In this document: in pieces, positions 23,956-31,993 of the stretch
How positions within the stretch are numbered: position 1 is the first letter of the stretch
Layout: each line of letters opens with the position of its first letter
Assembly: GCA_027488965.1 (NCBI GenBank)
Contig: JAIYAO010000103.1
Location: 1 to 34,854, forward strand
DNA from: Alphaproteobacteria bacterium
Lineage (GTDB): Bacteria; Pseudomonadota; Alphaproteobacteria; Caulobacterales; Aquidulcibacteraceae
Length of the DNA stretch: 34,854 nucleotides
Reading direction: 5' to 3'
The notes under the pieces: generated by a model
Seen by the model: the letters and a program-made list of their open reading frames with translations, nothing else
Database searches by the model: none
Told to the model about the DNA's origin: nothing
Translations under genes and position numbers: made by a program

Positions 23956-25284
23956 TTGCTGTCCTATGATCTCGACAACGCGCGTCCGCTGGCGGCGATC
24001 GTGCTGTTCATCGCGCTGGCCTGGGCGGTGTCGGAGGACCGGCGCCGGTTCCCGCTGGCGCTGGTGATTGGGGGCGTCGCCGTGCAGGTGGGCCTGGTGC
24101 TGCTGCTGTTCGCCGCGCCATTCACGCAAGGGGCGCTCAACGCCGTCAACGGCGCCGTCGATGGCCTGATGCGCGCCACGGGGCAGGGCACGCAGTTCGT
24201 GTTCAACTATCTGGGCGGGGGCGACCAGCCCTACGCGCCCGCGGCCGAAGGCGTGCCGGCGCCCTTCATCTTCGGCTTCCAGGTGCTGCCGCTCATCATG
24301 GTGGTGTCGGCGCTGTCGGCGCTGCTGTGGCACTGGGGCATCCTGCGGGTGATCATCCGCGGCTTCGGCTACGTGTTCGAGAAGACCATGGGCCTGCGCG
24401 GCGCGTCCGCCACCGCCACCGCCGCCAACATCTTCATGGGCATGGTGGAAAGCCCCATCGTCATCAAGGCCTACCTCGACAGGCTCTCGCGGTCGGAGCT
24501 GTTCCTGATGATGGTGGTGGGCCTCGCCACAGTCGCGGGCTCCACCATGGTGGTCTATGCCAGCGTGCTGGGGCCGACGCTGCCGAACGCCGTGGGTCAC
24601 GTGCTGGCGGCCTCCATCATCTCGGCGCCCGCGGGCATCATCCTCGCGCGCGTGATGATCCCCGAGCGCGCCGACACGCTGGCCGACGACACCGACTACA
24701 CCTCGCTGCTGAAGTACGACAGCAGCATGGACGCCATCAACAAGGGGGTGCAGGACGGCATCCTCGTCATCGTCAACATCACGGCCATGCTCATCGTGTT
24801 CGTGGCGTTCGTGGGCATCGTGAACGAGCTCCTGCCGTTCCTCACCCGGCCGCTGGCGGCGGCGCTCAATCCGATGCTGCCGGCGCATCTCGACATCTAC
24901 CCCGAACGCGCGACGCTGCAGGTGATCTTCGGCTACCTGTTCGCCCCGCTCGCCTGGCTCATCGGCGTGCCGTGGGGCGAGGCGCAGGCGGCGGGCAGCC
25001 TGCTGGGTGTGAAGCTGTTCCTCACGGAGTTCATCGCGTTCATCGATCTGGGCGCCGTGCCGGTCGATGTCCTGTCGGAACGCTCGCGCATGATCATGAC
25101 CTATGCGCTGTGCGGATTCGCCAACGTGGCGTCGGTGGGGATCATGGTGGGCGGCCTCGTCACCCTCATGCCCAACCGGCGCGAGGAGGTGCTGGGGCTC
25201 GCCTGGAAGGCGCTGGCGCCCGGGTTCCTCGCCACCTGCATGGCGGCGGCGGTGGTGGCGGCCCTGCCGCGTGGTATGTTCTGA
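23956..25284 (+). CDS. nupC: Concentrative nucleoside transporter (CNT/NupC family)
   Basis: The 442-residue inner-membrane protein with about ten hydrophobic segments carries CNT family marks: G-T-Q-F-V-F-N-Y-L-G (~75-84), G-M-V-E-S-P-I-V-I-K-A-Y-L (~165-177) and L-T-E-F-I-A-F-I-D-L-G (~356-366). It imports nucleosides with H+ or Na+. The start is a TTG at 23956 with GGGGAG 9 nt upstream; earlier in-frame codons lie upstream of the predicted promoter and encode Arg/Pro-rich sequence. It opens a run with GST, DUF885 and threonine aldolase genes (12-bp gap to the next). Confidence 0.9.
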   Translation: MLSYDLDNARPLAAIVLFIALAWAVSEDRRRFPLALVIGGVAVQVGLVLLLFAAPFTQGALNAVNGAVDGLMRATGQGTQFVFNYLGGGDQPYAPAAEGVPAPFIFGFQVLPLIMVVSALSALLWHWGILRVIIRGFGYVFEKTMGLRGASATATAANIFMGMVESPIVIKAYLDRLSRSELFLMMVVGLATVAGSTMVVYASVLGPTLPNAVGHVLAASIISAPAGIILARVMIPERADTLADDTDYTSLLKYDSSMDAINKGVQDGILVIVNITAMLIVFVAFVGIVNELLPFLTRPLAAALNPMLPAHLDIYPERATLQVIFGYLFAPLAWLIGVPWGEAQAAGSLLGVKLFLTEFIAFIDLGAVPVDVLSERSRMIMTYALCGFANVASVGIMVGGLVTLMPNRREEVLGLAWKALAPGFLATCMAAAVVAALPRGMF

Positions 25285-25296
25285 GCGGAGGCTCCC

Positions 25297-25917
25297 ATGA
25301 AGCTCTACAGCGCGCCCTATGCGCCGAACCCCCGCCGCGTGACCATGTTCCTCGCCGAGAAGGGCGTCACGGACGTAGAAATTGTGACGCTCGACCTGCA
25401 GGCCGGCCAGCACCGCACCGACGATTTCCGCGCCAAGAGCCCGTTCTCCCAGATCCCCACGCTGGAGCTGGACGACGGCCGCTGCCTCACCGAGAGCCGC
25501 GCCATCTGCACCTACCTGGAGAGCCTTTATGCCGAGCCCAACCTCATGGGCGCCGATCCGTTCGAGCGCGCCGAGATCGAGATGTGGGACAGGCGCGCGG
25601 AACTCATGGTCACGCTGCCGATGATGATGTGGGTGCGCCACGGCAACCCGCTGCTCGCGGCGCTGGAGAAGAACCAGAGCCCCGCCATCGCCGCCGCCAA
25701 CGAGGCCACGGCCATGAAGATGGCCAAATGGTTCGACGCCCAGCTCGCCACGCGCGACTTCCTTGCCGGCGACCGCCTCACCATCGTCGATCTCACCGCG
25801 CTGGCGGGCATCGACTTCGCGAAGATGAACAAGTGGCGCCCCGACGACGAGACGCCGAACCTCAAGCGCTGGCGCGCGATGATGGCGGATCGCCCGGCAG
25901 GCAAGGTCGCGCCGTGA
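25297..25917 (+). CDS. Glutathione S-transferase family protein
   Basis: The 206-residue cytosolic GST-like protein has an N-terminal thioredoxin-fold domain (1-80). The cis-proline segment F-S-Q-I-P-T-L-E is at ~50-57, and the glutathione-binding T-E-S-R-A-I follows at ~65-70. A helical C-terminal domain (~88-200) contains F-L-A-G-D-R-L-T-I-V-D-L. The usual catalytic Ser/Cys near residues 9-11 is not obvious (Y-A-P-N-P-R-R). Its stop overlaps the GTG of the next gene (GTGA), indicating translational coupling. Confidence 0.9.
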   Translation: MKLYSAPYAPNPRRVTMFLAEKGVTDVEIVTLDLQAGQHRTDDFRAKSPFSQIPTLELDDGRCLTESRAICTYLESLYAEPNLMGADPFERAEIEMWDRRAELMVTLPMMMWVRHGNPLLAALEKNQSPAIAAANEATAMKMAKWFDAQLATRDFLAGDRLTIVDLTALAGIDFAKMNKWRPDDETPNLKRWRAMMADRPAGKVAP

Positions 25918-27233
25918 TCGTGCGCCGCCTTGCGATGCTGGCGGCGGCTGTGCTGCTGGCGGGCTGCTTCGGGTTCGGTTTCGGCCGGCCCGCGCCGCCG
26001 CCGGCGCCGCCCCGGCCGGCGGTGTCTGTGCTCGATCCGCTGGCGGAGCGCTTCGTGAAGCTCACGCTGCAGATCGGCGAGAAGGAAGCAGGCTACGTCG
26101 ACGCCTACCACGGGCCCCCGGCCTGGGCGGCGGCGGCGAAGGCCGCGCCGCTGTCCCTCGAGGCGCTGGAGCGGGAAGGGGCGGCGCTCTACACCGACGT
26201 GATCGAGGTGCAGCCTTCGAGGCTTTCGCCGCTGGAGGCCAAGCGCCGGCGCTTCCTCTATGAGCACGTGCGCGCCGCGCGGTTCCGCCTGCGCATGATC
26301 GGCGGCCACCGCGTGTCTTTTTACGATGAGGCCGAAGCCCTGTTCGGCGTGCGCCCCCGCGCGCGCAGCCTCGACAGCTTCGACGCCGACATCGCCCGCA
26401 TCGCCGCGCTCCTGCCGGGCACAGGGCCCTTGCCCGCGCGGGTCGCAGCCTTCCGCAAGCGCTACGAGATTCCGCCCGCGCGGCTGCAGGCGGTGATGGA
26501 GGCGGCCATCGCGGAGTGCCGCCGGCGCACGCTGGTCCACATCCCGCTGCCCGCGAACGAGCGGTTCACGCTCAGCTTCGTCACCGGCAAGCCGTGGGGC
26601 GGCTACAACTGGTTCGAGGGCGACGCGAGAAGCCGCATCGAGATCAACACCGATCTGCCCATCACCATCGACCGCGCCGTCGACCTGGGCTGCCACGAAG
26701 GCTATCCCGGCCACCACGTCCACAACGTGCTGATGGAGAAGCTCTACAAGGAGCGCGGCTGGGTGGAGTTCTCCATCTGGCCGCTGTTTGCGCCCATCGG
26801 GTTCATCGCGGAAGGCACGGCCAATGCGGGCGTGGGCCTGGCATTTCCCGGCGACGAGAAGCTCGCATTCGAGCAGCGCGTGCTTTATCCGCTGGCCGGG
26901 CTCGATCCGGCGGGGGCGCCCGCGTTCGCGGCGGTGACGGAGGCGCTGCAGTCCCTGCGGTCTGCGGAGTACGCCATCGCCGACGCCTATCTCGCCGGCC
27001 GCATCGACCGCGCCGGCGCCATCGCGCAACTGGAGCGCACGCAGCTGTCGGCGCCGGCGCGCGCGGCCAAGCGCGTCGACTTCATCGACACGTACCGCAG
27101 CTACATCGTGAACTACGGGCTGGGGGAGGAGATGGCGTCCGCCTACCTGCAACGCCAGCCCGAGGGCGCGCGCTGGGCGGCGCTCACGCGCCTGCTGAGC
27201 GAACCCACCCTGCCGGCGGATCTGGAGCGCTAG
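25914..27233 (+). CDS. DUF885 family lipoprotein (putative metallohydrolase)
   Basis: The 439-residue protein has a lipoprotein signal ending L-L-A-G-C (Cys18) and a Pro-rich linker (~26-36). The DUF885 core contains the signature H-E-G-Y-P-G-H-H (His261, Glu262, His267, His268), which resembles a zinc-peptidase metal site, and a later I-A-E-G-T-A-N segment. The start is the GTG at 25914, overlapping the GST stop by 4 bp; a GTG at 25920 is an alternative. Members are often annotated as peptidases, but activity is little tested to my knowledge. It is shorter than the common ~600-residue forms. Confidence 0.85.
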   Translation: MIVRRLAMLAAAVLLAGCFGFGFGRPAPPPAPPRPAVSVLDPLAERFVKLTLQIGEKEAGYVDAYHGPPAWAAAAKAAPLSLEALEREGAALYTDVIEVQPSRLSPLEAKRRRFLYEHVRAARFRLRMIGGHRVSFYDEAEALFGVRPRARSLDSFDADIARIAALLPGTGPLPARVAAFRKRYEIPPARLQAVMEAAIAECRRRTLVHIPLPANERFTLSFVTGKPWGGYNWFEGDARSRIEINTDLPITIDRAVDLGCHEGYPGHHVHNVLMEKLYKERGWVEFSIWPLFAPIGFIAEGTANAGVGLAFPGDEKLAFEQRVLYPLAGLDPAGAPAFAAVTEALQSLRSAEYAIADAYLAGRIDRAGAIAQLERTQLSAPARAAKRVDFIDTYRSYIVNYGLGEEMASAYLQRQPEGARWAALTRLLSEPTLPADLER

Positions 27234-27238
27234 GCCCG

Positions 27239-28261
27239 GTGTTTGCGTCCGACAACACAGCCCCCGCCCATCCCGCGATCCTCGCCGCGTTGACGCAGGC
27301 CAATGAAGGGATCGCGCCGAGCTACGGCGCCGACACCTGGACGGCGCGCGCCGAGGCGCTCCTGCGCGAGGCGTTCGAGACGGACTGCGCCGTGCTGCTT
27401 GTGCCCACGGGCACGGCGGCCAACGCGCTGGCGCTTGCGGCGCTCACGCCGCCCTGGGGCGCCGTCATCACGCACCGCATCGCCCACATCGTCGTCGACG
27501 AGGGCGGCGCACCGGAGTTCTACACCGGCGGCGCCAAGCTGCTGCTCGTGGACGGGCCCAGCGCCAAGATCACGCCTGCCGCGCTTGATGCGGAAGCCGC
27601 GCGCTATTCCCGCGCCGTGGTGCACGGGGCCCAGCCCTTCGCGGTCTCCATCAGCCAGGTGACGGAAAGCGGCGCGGTGTATGCGCCCGCCGAGATCGCG
27701 GCCCTCGCCGGCGTGTGCCGCGCGCGCGGGCTGAAGCTGCACATGGACGGTGCGCGCTTTGCGAACGCCCTGGAGGCCGCGCGCTGCACGCCGGCGGAGA
27801 TGTCGTGGAAGGCGGGCGTGGACGTCCTGTCCTTCGGCGCCACCAAGAACGGTGCGCTCGCCGCGGAGGCCATCGTGTGCTTCGGCGGCGCCGGCGCCGA
27901 GGTGATGCCGCACCTGCGCAAGCGGGCGGGGCACCTCTTCTCCAAGCATCGCTATCTCGCCGCGCAGATCGCCGGGTATCTGGAGGGCGGCCTGTGGCGC
28001 GATCTCGCCCGCCACGCCAACGCCAAGGCCGCGCAGCTTGCGGGCGTGCTGCGCGATGCGGGCGCCGAGACGATCCACCCGGTGGACGCCAACATGATCT
28101 TCGCGCGTCTTGCGCCCGCGCAGGCCGGGGCCCTGCGGGCGGCGGGCGCTGCGTTCCATCCCTCCGCCGTGGACGGCGCGGGCGCCTACCGCTTCGTGTG
28201 TTCGTGGGCGACGACAGACGCCGAGATCGCGCGGGCGGCGCAGGCGCTCAGCGCGGCCTGA
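27239..28261 (+). CDS. Threonine aldolase-like PLP enzyme (beta-eliminating lyase family)
   Basis: The 340-residue fold-type I PLP enzyme probably cleaves L-threonine or related beta-hydroxy amino acids to glycine and an aldehyde. The Schiff-base lysine is Lys203 in S-F-G-A-T-K-N-G, the cofactor Asp is Asp170 in H-M-D-G-A-R-F, and the phosphate-binding segment is P-T-G-T-A-A-N (~56-62). The N-terminus F-A-S-D-N-T matches the family start, so the GTG at 27239 is chosen (5 nt after the upstream stop). Its last 14 bp overlap the convergent thioesterase gene. Confidence 0.88.
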   Translation: MFASDNTAPAHPAILAALTQANEGIAPSYGADTWTARAEALLREAFETDCAVLLVPTGTAANALALAALTPPWGAVITHRIAHIVVDEGGAPEFYTGGAKLLLVDGPSAKITPAALDAEAARYSRAVVHGAQPFAVSISQVTESGAVYAPAEIAALAGVCRARGLKLHMDGARFANALEAARCTPAEMSWKAGVDVLSFGATKNGALAAEAIVCFGGAGAEVMPHLRKRAGHLFSKHRYLAAQIAGYLEGGLWRDLARHANAKAAQLAGVLRDAGAETIHPVDANMIFARLAPAQAGALRAAGAAFHPSAVDGAGAYRFVCSWATTDAEIARAAQALSAA

Positions 28262-28709
28262 TCTTCTTCAGCGTGCCGGAAAACGCCATGATCGGCTGGC
28301 CGTCCTGCTCCAGCGTGCCCTGCAGGAACACCATGGATTTCGTCTCGCGCACGATGCGGCCTTCCGCATAGACGGGCACGCCCGCAACGCCCGCGCCCAC
28401 CAGTTCGCTGTTGAACGTCACCGTCACCGCGTGCTGGCCCTTCAGCGCCTCGTGCGCGAGGGCGAAAAGCGAGAAATCCGCAAACGTCATCAGCGCCCCG
28501 CCATGCAGCGCGCCGCCGCCGTTCAGGTGGCGCGTCTCCGGCAGGAAGCCCGCGCGCTGGCGGCCGTCCGCCTCGGTGCGGAAGCACAGCGGGCCGCACA
28601 GCGTCTCGAACGGATCCATGCCGGATCCCCACGTCATCCAGCCGGCGAAGGGCCCCTCGGCGAGCGTCGCCGGCGTGCCGTAGCCGCCGTCATGGGGTGC
28701 ATCGTTCAT
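28248..28709 (-). CDS. PaaI-type hotdog thioesterase
   Basis: The 153-residue hotdog-fold protein hydrolyses acyl- or aryl-CoA thioesters. The family motif G-G-A-L-H-G-G is at 65-71, and the likely catalytic Asp78 is in F-A-D-F-S. The strand with V-T-F-N-S-E-L-V-G-A-G follows, typical of PaaI-like enzymes. It is read alone on the minus strand, with its end overlapping the threonine aldolase gene by 14 bp, and is consistent with the acyl-CoA theme of the window. Confidence 0.9.
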   Translation of the reverse strand: MNDAPHDGGYGTPATLAEGPFAGWMTWGSGMDPFETLCGPLCFRTEADGRQRAGFLPETRHLNGGGALHGGALMTFADFSLFALAHEALKGQHAVTVTFNSELVGAGVAGVPVYAEGRIVRETKSMVFLQGTLEQDGQPIMAFSGTLKKIRPR

Positions 28710-28746
28710 GGCCCGGTTCTACCGGCCTGCGGCGGAAAGGGAAGGC

Positions 28747-28774
28747 TTGCCACGCCATCGCCGCCCGCTAGGTT
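28747..28774 (+). promoter_or_regulatory. Predicted promoter of the lipoprotein gene at 28800
   Basis: TTGCCAC (28747-28753), 13 bp and GCTAGGTT (28767-28774) closely fit the Caulobacter-type pattern. The expected start near 28781 precedes GGAGGG and the ATG at 28800. Confidence 0.55.
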
Positions 28775-28799
28775 GCGGCCCGACGGCGGAGGGTGGACG

Positions 28800-29438
28800 A
28801 TGGGCAGGTTGGGGATCGTGGCGATGTTGGCGGGTGCGCTTGCGGCGTGCAGCCCCGGCGATACGGGCAAGGTGGCGCCGGAGCCGGCCGCTGTTGCGCC
28901 GACGCCGTCGGACTCCGCCATACAGACCTTCGCCGGCTGCACCTGGGGCGAGGTGAAGGGCGCCGCGTGGTCCATGTGGAGCTTCGCGTGCGGACCGCAA
29001 TTCGGCGACATCCGCCTCGTGGCGGACGATGCCTTGCCCGGCTTCGTCATCGAGGGCGCCACGCCCGCCGAGCGACGCGTGGTGGTGCAGATTTTCGACA
29101 AGCCGGCCGATGCGGGGCTCGACGCGATCCTGCCGGCCGTGCGCGCCCTGTCGCCGGGGCTTGGCACGTCCTCCTGCATGTTCGAGCCGCTGGCGGAAGC
29201 CGGCAAGGAAGGCCTGTTCGCGTTCGCGCCCACCGGCGTGCTGAAGCAGCAGTATGACGCGGAGAACTTCTCCGACACGGTGCCCGCAATGCCCTGCGGC
29301 CCGCTGGGCGTGGGCCCTGCGGGAGAACGCGTCTTCAAGGTCGTGGACGGCCACCCCGGCAAGGTCGCCTACATCGACTACGGCAGCGAGATCCAGATCT
29401 TCGACGCCGGCACGCTGAAGGCCGTCGACGCGCACTGA
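28800..29438 (+). CDS. Hypothetical lipoprotein
   Basis: The 212-residue protein has a short lipoprotein signal ending A-L-A-A-C (Cys17), a Pro/Ala linker (~25-37), then a domain with four cysteines (C-T-W-G, F-A-C-G-P, S-S-C-M-F, M-P-C-G-P) that could form two disulfides in the periplasm. A strong ribosome site (GGAGGG) lies before the ATG. I recognise no family. It is convergent with the LysR gene (stops 5 bp apart). Confidence 0.75.
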   Translation: MGRLGIVAMLAGALAACSPGDTGKVAPEPAAVAPTPSDSAIQTFAGCTWGEVKGAAWSMWSFACGPQFGDIRLVADDALPGFVIEGATPAERRVVVQIFDKPADAGLDAILPAVRALSPGLGTSSCMFEPLAEAGKEGLFAFAPTGVLKQQYDAENFSDTVPAMPCGPLGVGPAGERVFKVVDGHPGKVAYIDYGSEIQIFDAGTLKAVDAH

Positions 29439-29442
29439 CGCC

Positions 29443-30372
29443 TCAGTCCTGCGCGGCGCGCTGCGGCGTGAGCCGTGAAAGGCGGCGTGCGTCGGCGCGC
29501 ATCTCGGCGCTCACCCAGTCCACGAAGGCGCGCACCACCACGCGGGCGCGATCGTCGCGGCGATGGACGATGAAGTACGTGCCCGCGCTGAGCGGCGGCA
29601 GGTCGAACAACGGCGCAAGGCCGGCCACGCCCGGCGCGTCCCAGATCAGCGGCGCAAGGCCCAGCAGCACGCCGCGCCCCTGCGTGGCGGCCTCCAGCGC
29701 CGAAGGAATCGTATCGAACGAGAGGTTGCCCGCGGGCTTCAGGTCGCCCACGCCGGCGGCGGCGAGCCATTCGTCCCAGCCGGCGCGCCGCGCGCTGATG
29801 TGGATCAGCGTGGCCCGGGCGAGATCGGCGGGCGTCTTCAGCGTCGCGGCCAGCGCGGGCGCGCACAGCGGCACGGCGTGCAGGTCCAGCAGCTTCCTCG
29901 CCGCAAGGCCGGTGGTGGGCGCGAACACATTGCGGATGGCCACGTCCACGTCGTCGCGGTGCAGGTCCACCACGCGGTTGGTGGTCTCGATCTCCAGCGC
30001 CACGTGCGGGTGCGCCTGCGCGAAGCGCGCCAGCCGCGGCACAAGCCAGACGTTGGTGAACAGCGGCAGCGCGCTGACCCTGAGGCGCGTGTCGGCGCCG
30101 GCGGCCTTCGCCTGCGCCGCGCTCTCCGCGAGGGCGTCGAAGGCGCCGCCCGTCTCCCGCGCCAGCGCCGCGCCAAGGTCCGTCAGCCGCACCGCCCGCA
30201 CCGACCGCGCAAACACCGCCGCCCCGAGCCAGTCCTCCAGCGCCTTGACCTGATGGCTCACCGCCGAGGGCGTCACGCCCAGTTCGGCGGCGGCGTCGCG
30301 GAAGCTGCCGAGGCGGGCGGCGGCCTCGAAGGCGCGCAGCGCCGACAGGGGCGGGAGGGGCGGGCGGGTCAT
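29443..30372 (-). CDS. LysR-family transcriptional regulator (GcvA-like)
   Basis: The 309-residue regulator has an N-terminal winged helix-turn-helix (residues ~8-65; recognition part T-P-S-A-V-S-H-Q-V-K) and a substrate-binding domain of the GcvA group (~95-300). The start M-T-R-P-P-L-P-P-L-S-A-L-R-A-F-E matches GcvA-type proteins, so the ATG at 30372 is preferred; an in-frame ATG at 30399 (nine residues earlier) has GAGAAA upstream and cannot be excluded. TCTATATC immediately before the 30372 ATG looks like a -10. It is divergent from the membrane protein and zinc dehydrogenase genes, which it may regulate. Confidence 0.88.
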   Translation of the reverse strand: MTRPPLPPLSALRAFEAAARLGSFRDAAAELGVTPSAVSHQVKALEDWLGAAVFARSVRAVRLTDLGAALARETGGAFDALAESAAQAKAAGADTRLRVSALPLFTNVWLVPRLARFAQAHPHVALEIETTNRVVDLHRDDVDVAIRNVFAPTTGLAARKLLDLHAVPLCAPALAATLKTPADLARATLIHISARRAGWDEWLAAAGVGDLKPAGNLSFDTIPSALEAATQGRGVLLGLAPLIWDAPGVAGLAPLFDLPPLSAGTYFIVHRRDDRARVVVRAFVDWVSAEMRADARRLSRLTPQRAAQD

Positions 30373-30437
30373 CGATATAGATGAGCCTGCCTCAGCCATC
30401 GACAGAATTTCTCATGCGCCCGCGGCGCGGCCGGCCC

Positions 30438-30445
30438 GCTAGCCT
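30438..30445 (+). promoter_or_regulatory. Candidate -10 element for the 30469 gene
   Basis: GCTAGCCT is placed 31 nt before the ATG at 30469, as in the better promoters at 23922 and 28767. No convincing -35 is visible, which would suit an activator-dependent promoter served by the divergent LysR protein (inference). Confidence 0.35.
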
Positions 30446-30468
30446 CCCGCCCATCGCAGGAGCGCGCC

Positions 30469-30885
30469 ATGACCGCACGAACGCTTTCGCCCAACCCGCT
30501 CCGCGCGCCCGGCTACTGGCTGGCGGCGGCCATCGCGCTGCTGCAGGCGTTCAACGCGGTGCGCGCGTTCACCGATCCCGCGGGCTTCGCGGCCTACCTC
30601 GGGCTGCCGCTCGACGCCGGCGCCGATGCGGGCTGGGTGTTCATCTACGGGCTGCGCACGGCGTTCATCGCGCTCGCCGTGGCGGCCCTCCTGTTCACGC
30701 GCAACATGGCCGCGCTCACCTGGAGCGCTGCCGCCGGCATCGTGATGCCCGTGGGCGATGCGCTGCTGGCGCAACGTGCGGGCGCGCCCACGGCCACTGT
30801 CGCACGGCACGCCGCCATCGCCGTCTATCTCGTCATCACCTGCGCAGCCCTTGTTGCGTGGTCGCGCCGTCGTAGCCCTTCCTGA
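30469..30885 (+). CDS. Small integral membrane protein (DUF4267-like)
   Basis: The 138-residue protein has about four hydrophobic segments (~14-34, ~53-75, ~82-100, ~111-132) and the F-A-A-Y-L-G-L-P-L loop with I-Y-G-L-R-T-A-F-I-A-L, as in DUF4267 proteins. AGGAG lies at 30458-30462 before the ATG. It is 9 bp upstream of the zinc-dehydrogenase start and so probably co-transcribed, and divergent from the LysR gene. Function unknown. Confidence 0.75.
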   Translation: MTARTLSPNPLRAPGYWLAAAIALLQAFNAVRAFTDPAGFAAYLGLPLDAGADAGWVFIYGLRTAFIALAVAALLFTRNMAALTWSAAAGIVMPVGDALLAQRAGAPTATVARHAAIAVYLVITCAALVAWSRRRSPS

Positions 30886-30894
30886 GAGACCGCC

Positions 30895-31920
30895 ATGCAA
30901 CAGCTCACCTTCCTCGCGCCCGGCCAGTTCGAATGGCGCGATGTGCCCGCGCCCACGCTGCGCGCCGACACCGACGCAATCGTCGCGCCCATCGCCGTGG
31001 CGCGCTGCGATCTCGATTTCTACATCGCCACCGGGTTCGTCAGCTATCCCGGCCCCTTCGCGTTCGGTCACGAGACGGTGGGCCGCGTGGTGGAGGCGGG
31101 CCCCGCAGCGGGCGTGGCGCCGGGCGATGTGGTGATCGTGCCGTTCCAGCTGTCGTGCGGGCGTTGCGGCGCGTGCCGGCGCGGATTCACCAATGCGTGC
31201 GAAGCGTATCCGTTTGCTGCCGCGTATGGATTGAAACCCACGTCGAAGACCGAGTTCGGCGGCGCGCTGTCGGATCTCATGTACGTGCCGTTCGCCGATC
31301 ACATGCTGGTACGCGTGCCGGACGGCGTGGGGCCTGAGGTGGCGGCGAACGTGTCGGACAACATCGCCGATGGCTGGCGGGGCGTGGCGGGGCCGCTGCA
31401 GCAGCGTCCAGGCGCCAGCGTGCTCGTGGTGGCCGGGCTTGCACAGAGCGTGGGGCTTTACGCGGCAGGCGCCGCCGTGGCGTTGGGCGCGGGCCGGGTG
31501 CTCTATCTCGACGACGACGCGGGCAGGCGCGCACGCGCGGCGGCGCTCGGCGCGGAGGCCGAGCCGCTGGCGCTGGACGGCGGCCGAACGCCGGACGCGC
31601 AGTTCGAGATCGTGGTGGAGGCGGCGGGCAACGAGGCGGCGCTCGCGTTCGCCGTCCACTCGTGCGCGCCCAACGGCGTGATGACCAGCGTGGCGATCCA
31701 CTTCGGCGCCGCCACGCCCGTGCCGCTCACCCGCGCCTACTACAAGGGACTCACGTTCCACACCGGCCGCGTCCATTCCCGCGCCACCTTTCCGGAGGCG
31801 CTGGCGTGCATCGCCTGCGGCAAGCTGCACCCCGAACACGTCACCCACCGCATCGTGCCCTTCGCGGAAGCCATCGACGCCATGACCGATCCCGGCCCCA
31901 AGGTGATCTTCACCCGCTGA
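30895..31920 (+). CDS. Zinc-dependent alcohol dehydrogenase family protein (MDR)
   Basis: The 341-residue MDR has catalytic zinc ligands Cys38 and His59-Glu60 (F-G-H-E) and structural-zinc cysteines Cys88, Cys91, Cys94 and Cys102 (C-G-R-C-G-A-C-R-R-G-F-T-N-A-C). The dinucleotide-binding loop is V-V-A-G-L-A-Q-S-V-G-L instead of G-x-G-x-x-G, so cofactor binding may differ. It follows the membrane-protein gene by 9 bp and is divergent from a LysR regulator. Substrate unknown. A GC-rich palindrome (31924-31937) after the stop may help end transcription. Confidence 0.9.
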   Translation: MQQLTFLAPGQFEWRDVPAPTLRADTDAIVAPIAVARCDLDFYIATGFVSYPGPFAFGHETVGRVVEAGPAAGVAPGDVVIVPFQLSCGRCGACRRGFTNACEAYPFAAAYGLKPTSKTEFGGALSDLMYVPFADHMLVRVPDGVGPEVAANVSDNIADGWRGVAGPLQQRPGASVLVVAGLAQSVGLYAAGAAVALGAGRVLYLDDDAGRRARAAALGAEAEPLALDGGRTPDAQFEIVVEAAGNEAALAFAVHSCAPNGVMTSVAIHFGAATPVPLTRAYYKGLTFHTGRVHSRATFPEALACIACGKLHPEHVTHRIVPFAEAIDAMTDPGPKVIFTR

Positions 31921-31993
31921 GCGGCGCGGCGCCGCGCTTGTCACCTCCGGCGGCGGCGGCGATGGTGCGGGCCAAACGCCGGAGACACCCCCG

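Noticed and set aside
23923-25641. Long open frame (572 codons) on the minus strand opposite the nucleoside transporter
   Set aside because: It is His/Arg/Glu-rich shadow sequence antisense to a clear CNT transporter and GST; such frames are common in GC-rich DNA.
30373-30399. Longer N-terminus for the LysR protein (start at 30399)
   Set aside because: The extra nine residues do not match GcvA-type starts; kept only as an alternative.
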